Source: an uncultured Butyrivibrio sp. (GTDB taxonomy: Bacteria > Bacillota > Clostridia > Lachnospirales > Lachnospiraceae). Taken from it: DNA of 37,486 nt. The DNA is taken from the NCBI GenBank assembly GCA_946536145.1, contig CAMNEA010000025.1:1-37486 (forward strand), read 5' to 3'. Every line of letters begins with the position of its first letter. Position 1 is the first letter of the stretch. A program made the translations under genes and the position numbers. Under the pieces are notes generated by a model. That model searched no databases. It was not told the origin of the DNA and saw only the letters and a list, made by a program, of their open reading frames with translations. Shown in pieces: positions 34,012-37,486 of the stretch.

Positions 34012-34057
34012 ATAAAAAAATAGGAAACTGTAAAATTTATTTTTACAGCTCCCTATT
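34012..34057 (-). terminator. Terminator of the flippase gene
   Basis: On the minus strand an imperfect 17-bp stem (arms 34057-34041 and 34035-34019, 5-base loop, central mismatches) is followed by T7 (34020-34014). It is about 27 bp after the flippase stop. Confidence 0.8.
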
Positions 34058-34084
34058 TTGAAAATCATTCAAGAAGTCATTCAA

Positions 34085-35746
34085 TTATAGGATTCTTATA
34101 CGCTTTAGAAGACCTGCTATGGCGGTGCCCTTTGGAAACCGCTTAATATCTTCTTCCGATGCTCCTCCGGATTTGATAAGAACCAGGAAGTAGACAAACA
34201 CCGCTGCAAATACCGCGATTATGGTTGAAATCAAGTTTACAAAATAATCTCCAAGTGCAGTTCTTCCTATTAATAAAGCAGCCAGTTCATAAATACCAAA
34301 TGCCAAAGCTCCCATCACTGCAGAAGAAATAACCGGAAGAATATATGTCTTCTTAAAGTCCGTAGTTATTGGAAGCTTTTTCACCATGACCACATTGTTC
34401 AGTATACACATCATAAATGAATAAACGATCGTAACAATGCAGAGAGCGATATCACCAAGTTCTGTATATACCAGAAGAATCGTAAGGACTGCGCTCTGGA
34501 TCACCAGTGCTATCAGGGCGTTGATTACAGGCGCATTGACTTTGCCTATCCCCTGCAGCACGGCGTTCGTGACTGTTGAAAGAGAATAAAAAACCACTGT
34601 CACCGCCAGGAATCTCAGCAGCATGGCCGCTTCATCAAGAGATGCTTTCTGCGGAAAGAGGATCATCATAACAGGTCTTGCCAGTGCAAACAGTCCGACC
34701 GCACATGGTATGGATATCATCAGTATGACTCTTGTAACTCTGGAAACAGTATGCCCTGCTTCCTTTATCTCACCTCTTGCAAATGTCGTCGACACCTCAG
34801 GGATCATCGCCGCGGCTGCAGCACTCGCAAGAGCTATCGGAAGATTAGTTATTACCATTGCCTTCCTTGAAAAAATACCATACTGGTAGGCTACGCTGCT
34901 CTCCTCCATATTCTTGACATGCATGAGTATCCTGCTAAAAAGCGTTGAATTGAGAGAAGTAGACAGGTTGTAAATAAAAGTACTCAGGATGAAAGGAGTA
35001 ACTATCATAAGGATCATCTTATAAATCTCTTTATTTGGCATCTCCTCATGTTTGTCTTTTTCAATCCTGACCGAGATAGCCTTCCTGTTGTACCTGTAAA
35101 CGAGATACATAAAAATAAGCGCAATAACAACTCCCGAGCCTGTTCCCAAAGCACTTCCGATGGCGCCGTAAACCGCCCTCTTTGCCGGGTCTTCCCGCCC
35201 TGCCATATTGGTGAGAACTATAGCGCCTCCTATGCTGACAATGGCATTAAAGACCTGTTCAATGAGCTGGGACAAAGATGTGGGAACCATGGTTCTGTGT
35301 GCCTGAAAATAGCCGCGAAGGACTCCGAGAAATCCGAACAAAAATATGGTAGGAGCAAAAAACCTAAGCACCAGCGCCGATCTTCCGGCAACAAGTATAT
35401 CTGCCGCAAAAAACAGGACAAGGCTTCCGACTCCTCCCACTACAGCCACATACACCAGTGCGCACCTGAATATCCTGTGGGCGTTTCTGTATTCTTTTAC
35501 CGCAAGTTTGCCGGAAATGATCTTGGACATAGCAGAAGGAATGCTATAAGAGGATATCAAAAGAACTATGGTGTAAATGGCATAAGCCGCACCATAATAG
35601 CCATTACCTTCATCTCCGATAATGGCTGCAAGAGGACTTCCGTATAACAGGCCGATGATCCTTGATATCACTCCTGCAATAGCAAGAATCCCGGCCTGAA
35701 AAAGCAGTCCCTTTTTGGAATTATTATTATCTGTGTTACTCTCCAT
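34085..35746 (-). CDS. MurJ/SpoVB-family polysaccharide flippase (YtgP-like)
   Basis: MOP-superfamily flippases move lipid-linked wall precursors across the membrane. The 553-aa protein has about 14 membrane helices. The N-terminus KKGLLFQAGILAIAGVISRIIGLLYGSPLAAIIGDEGNGYYGAAYAIY is typical of YtgP/SpoVB. It also has GVLRGYFQAHRTMVPTSLSQLIEQ and GIGKVNAPVINALIAL. B. subtilis YtgP (MurJ) flips lipid II, which is the best guess. Spore-cortex SpoVB or exopolysaccharide use is possible. ATG 35746 has no clear ribosome binding site; it lies 18 bp after the glgA stop, so coupling is likely. Confidence 0.85.
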   Translation of the reverse strand: MESNTDNNNSKKGLLFQAGILAIAGVISRIIGLLYGSPLAAIIGDEGNGYYGAAYAIYTIVLLISSYSIPSAMSKIISGKLAVKEYRNAHRIFRCALVYVAVVGGVGSLVLFFAADILVAGRSALVLRFFAPTIFLFGFLGVLRGYFQAHRTMVPTSLSQLIEQVFNAIVSIGGAIVLTNMAGREDPAKRAVYGAIGSALGTGSGVVIALIFMYLVYRYNRKAISVRIEKDKHEEMPNKEIYKMILMIVTPFILSTFIYNLSTSLNSTLFSRILMHVKNMEESSVAYQYGIFSRKAMVITNLPIALASAAAAAMIPEVSTTFARGEIKEAGHTVSRVTRVILMISIPCAVGLFALARPVMMILFPQKASLDEAAMLLRFLAVTVVFYSLSTVTNAVLQGIGKVNAPVINALIALVIQSAVLTILLVYTELGDIALCIVTIVYSFMMCILNNVVMVKKLPITTDFKKTYILPVISSAVMGALAFGIYELAALLIGRTALGDYFVNLISTIIAVFAAVFVYFLVLIKSGGASEEDIKRFPKGTAIAGLLKRIRIL

Positions 35747-35764
35747 CTAAGTTGTGGTTACTGA

Positions 35765-37210
35765 TCATGGCTTCAGCCAGTCGTACATCTCCTGATATTT
35801 CTCAGCAGATACCTTCCATGAGAAGTCAACTGCCATCGCTCTGTCGATCATCTTGTTCCATTCACGCTTCTGGTCATAGTATACATGCTCGGCTTCACGG
35901 ATAGTTCCAAGCATCTCATGGGCATTGTAGTTAAGGAAGCCAAAGCCTGTTCCCGTGCTCTCAAATTTGTTGTAAGGCTCTACAGTATCAATCAGACCGC
36001 CTGTCTGTCTTACGATCGGAATAGTACCGTATCTGAGAGCCATGAGCTGCGACAGTCCGCAAGGCTCAAAAAGTGAAGGCATAAGGAACACATCGGAAGC
36101 AGCGTAAATCTTGTGCGACATAGGCTCGGAGTAATAGATATTAGCCGATACCTTGTCATGATACTTCCAATCAAAATGTCTGAAAGAGTTCTCATACTGC
36201 TCTGTTCCGGTTCCAAGGACTACAAGCTGAACAGCATCCTGGCACAGCTCATCCAGAACATAATTGATAAGGTCAAAGCCCTTCTGATCGGTTAGTCTTG
36301 ACACAATACCGATCATCATAATCTTTTCATCTTCAGCAAGTCCCAGTTCCTTCTGAAGAGCTTTCTTGTTCTTGATCTTCTCCTTGCGGAAATTGATCGC
36401 GTTATATTTGTAAGGAATATACTGGTCTGTCTCAGGATTGAATTCATCGTAGTCAATACCATTGACAATTCCTCTAAGGTCGTTGGATCTTGCTCTTAAA
36501 AGGCCATCCAGCTCCTCGCCGTAGAACTCAGTCTTGATCTCCTCAGCGTAGGCTTTGCTGACTGTAGTTATGGCATCGGCATATACAATACCGCCCTTCA
36601 AAAGATCGGCATCCTTATAGAGTCCAAGCTTGTCAGGTGTGAAGTAATAGTCAGGAAGCCCTGTGATATCCTGAACCTTCTTGATGTCCCACTTGCCCTG
36701 GAACTTGAGGTTATGGATAGTCATTATTGCCTTGATACCCCTGTAGAATTCACTTCCCTGGAATCTCTCCTTGAGATATACCGGAATAAGTCCGGTCTGC
36801 CAGTCGTGGCAGTGAATGATGTCAGGCCTGAAATCTATGACAGGCAGGATTGAAAGAGCTGCCTTAGAGAAAAAGGCAAACTTCTCGATCTCAAAGATCA
36901 CATCGTCACTGTAAGGCTTCATCCCATTGAAATAAAACTCATTATCAATGAAATAATACTTAATACCGTCAACTTCAGCCTTAAAAATTCCCACATATTC
37001 ATTTTTCCAATGGAAATCCATGTAGAAGTTGGACTGGTACTCCATTCTGTCCTTCATCTGCTGACTGATACACTTATAAAGAGGAAGTATTACGCGGACG
37101 TCAAAGTACCTTCTGTCGATATTCTTGGGAAGAGATCCGACTACGTCTGCGAGTCCTCCCGTCTTGATAAATGGTACACCTTCTGAAGCCACAAACAGGA
37201 TATTTTTCAT
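35765..37210 (-). CDS. glgA: Glycogen synthase GlgA
   Basis: GlgA extends alpha-1,4-glucan from ADP-glucose. The 481-aa GT5 enzyme has the N-terminal KTGGLADVVGSLP motif (16-28), HCHDWQTGLIP, a GIVNGIDYDEFNP stretch and the C-terminal VSRLTDQKGFDLI and SLFEPCGLSQLMALRYGTIPIVRQTGGL. ATG 37210 gives the classic MKNILFVASEGVPFIKTGG start. ATG 37222 would leave no space after the Shine-Dalgarno site, although spacing from 37210 is long (about 12 bases). It is the last gene on the minus strand; no further glg genes are in the window, and the flippase follows it. Confidence 0.95.
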   Translation of the reverse strand: MKNILFVASEGVPFIKTGGLADVVGSLPKNIDRRYFDVRVILPLYKCISQQMKDRMEYQSNFYMDFHWKNEYVGIFKAEVDGIKYYFIDNEFYFNGMKPYSDDVIFEIEKFAFFSKAALSILPVIDFRPDIIHCHDWQTGLIPVYLKERFQGSEFYRGIKAIMTIHNLKFQGKWDIKKVQDITGLPDYYFTPDKLGLYKDADLLKGGIVYADAITTVSKAYAEEIKTEFYGEELDGLLRARSNDLRGIVNGIDYDEFNPETDQYIPYKYNAINFRKEKIKNKKALQKELGLAEDEKIMMIGIVSRLTDQKGFDLINYVLDELCQDAVQLVVLGTGTEQYENSFRHFDWKYHDKVSANIYYSEPMSHKIYAASDVFLMPSLFEPCGLSQLMALRYGTIPIVRQTGGLIDTVEPYNKFESTGTGFGFLNYNAHEMLGTIREAEHVYYDQKREWNKMIDRAMAVDFSWKVSAEKYQEMYDWLKP

Positions 37211-37258
37211 TATATTGTTCATCTCCTTACGATTTGTAGATTGAATCGTGCTAATAAT

Positions 37259-37287
37259 AGAATACCTTATTTATGTCCGGGTGACAA
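37259..37287 (-). promoter_or_regulatory. Probable glgA promoter
   Basis: TTGTCA (37287-37282), a 17-base spacer and TATTCT (37264-37259) on the minus strand, about 48 bp upstream of the glgA start. Confidence 0.6.
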
Positions 37288-37419
37288 TGAATAATATCTG
37301 TCACATCATTTTATTAACTATATATCGTACTTGAATTATTTATTATTTCGAATTACTTTATGTTTTATTTATAAACCGTACATATTTTGTCCAAATTTAG
37401 CAAGTATGATAAACGCATA

Positions 37420-37441
37420 TCAGAAGTACAAAAACTTCTGA
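37420..37441. repeat. Inverted repeat TCAGAAGT/ACTTCTGA near the window end
   Basis: Perfect 8-bp arms with a 6-base loop lie in AT-rich DNA upstream of glgA. The minus strand has no T tract after the stem and the plus strand has only a distant one. The role is unclear: operator or weak terminator of a gene outside the window. Confidence 0.4.
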
Positions 37442-37486
37442 CTCCCCCAACAAAACTTTTTTCATACCGGGTCGATTGGCTCCCCA

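Overview
The window looks like a chromosomal segment of a low-to-moderate GC Firmicute of the family Lachnospiraceae, most likely Butyrivibrio or a near relative. This rests on the gene order (yicC-remA-gmk-rpoZ-rimO-pgsA; recA-recX), AGGAGG-type ribosome binding sites, a galacturonate gene with paired LacI-type operators, and a surface protein ending in doubled LGARR motifs. The genus is inferred, not proven. No rRNA, tRNA, CRISPR, phage or transposase genes were found, and most of the window is housekeeping.

Layout. Positions 1-165 hold a cluster of hairpins and terminators. A 666-aa protein with PI3/PI4-kinase-like motifs (231-2231, minus) follows, then recX and recA (2398-4169, minus) behind a strong promoter with two LexA-type boxes. 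A 240-bp gap with three hairpins separates recA from a sporulation-type cluster: a coiled-coil J-domain protein, GerW/YtfJ, a DUF2953 membrane protein and a small unknown protein (4412-6793, minus). An HD-GYP gene with a degenerate HD motif (6928-7989) is one of three plus-strand genes.

Positions 7992-23305 (minus) form one long colinear run. Read 5' to 3' on that strand it is yicC, remA, gmk, rpoZ, rimO, pgsA, a DEAD-box helicase, a voltage-gated K+ channel with two RCK-C domains, a HAD phosphatase, ruvA, ruvB, zapA, a U32 peptidase/RlhA-like protein, a SEDS glycosyltransferase and a class B PBP. Many neighbours overlap or are a few bases apart. A consensus promoter precedes yicC, and terminators around zapA probably split the run. 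It joins nucleotide and phospholipid supply, translation and RNA maintenance, Holliday-junction repair and septum or wall synthesis.

uxaB (23534-25033, plus) is flanked upstream by two near-identical operator palindromes 60 bp apart. The 630 bp after it are non-coding and contain a degenerate tandem array of four 74-bp units in exact register, probably the most unusual non-coding feature here. trpS (minus) and rqcH (plus) are divergent. rqcH converges on a 1734-aa secreted surface protein (28702-33906, minus) with an acidic stalk, YDG-type repeats, a Pro/Asp-rich wall-spanning region and a non-LPXTG C-terminal anchor. A MurJ/SpoVB-type flippase and glgA (minus) close the window.

Starts were moved from the longest open frame wherever a Shine-Dalgarno sequence, family N-terminus or overlap argued for it; each entry says so. 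All assignments come from reading motifs, and no database search was run.
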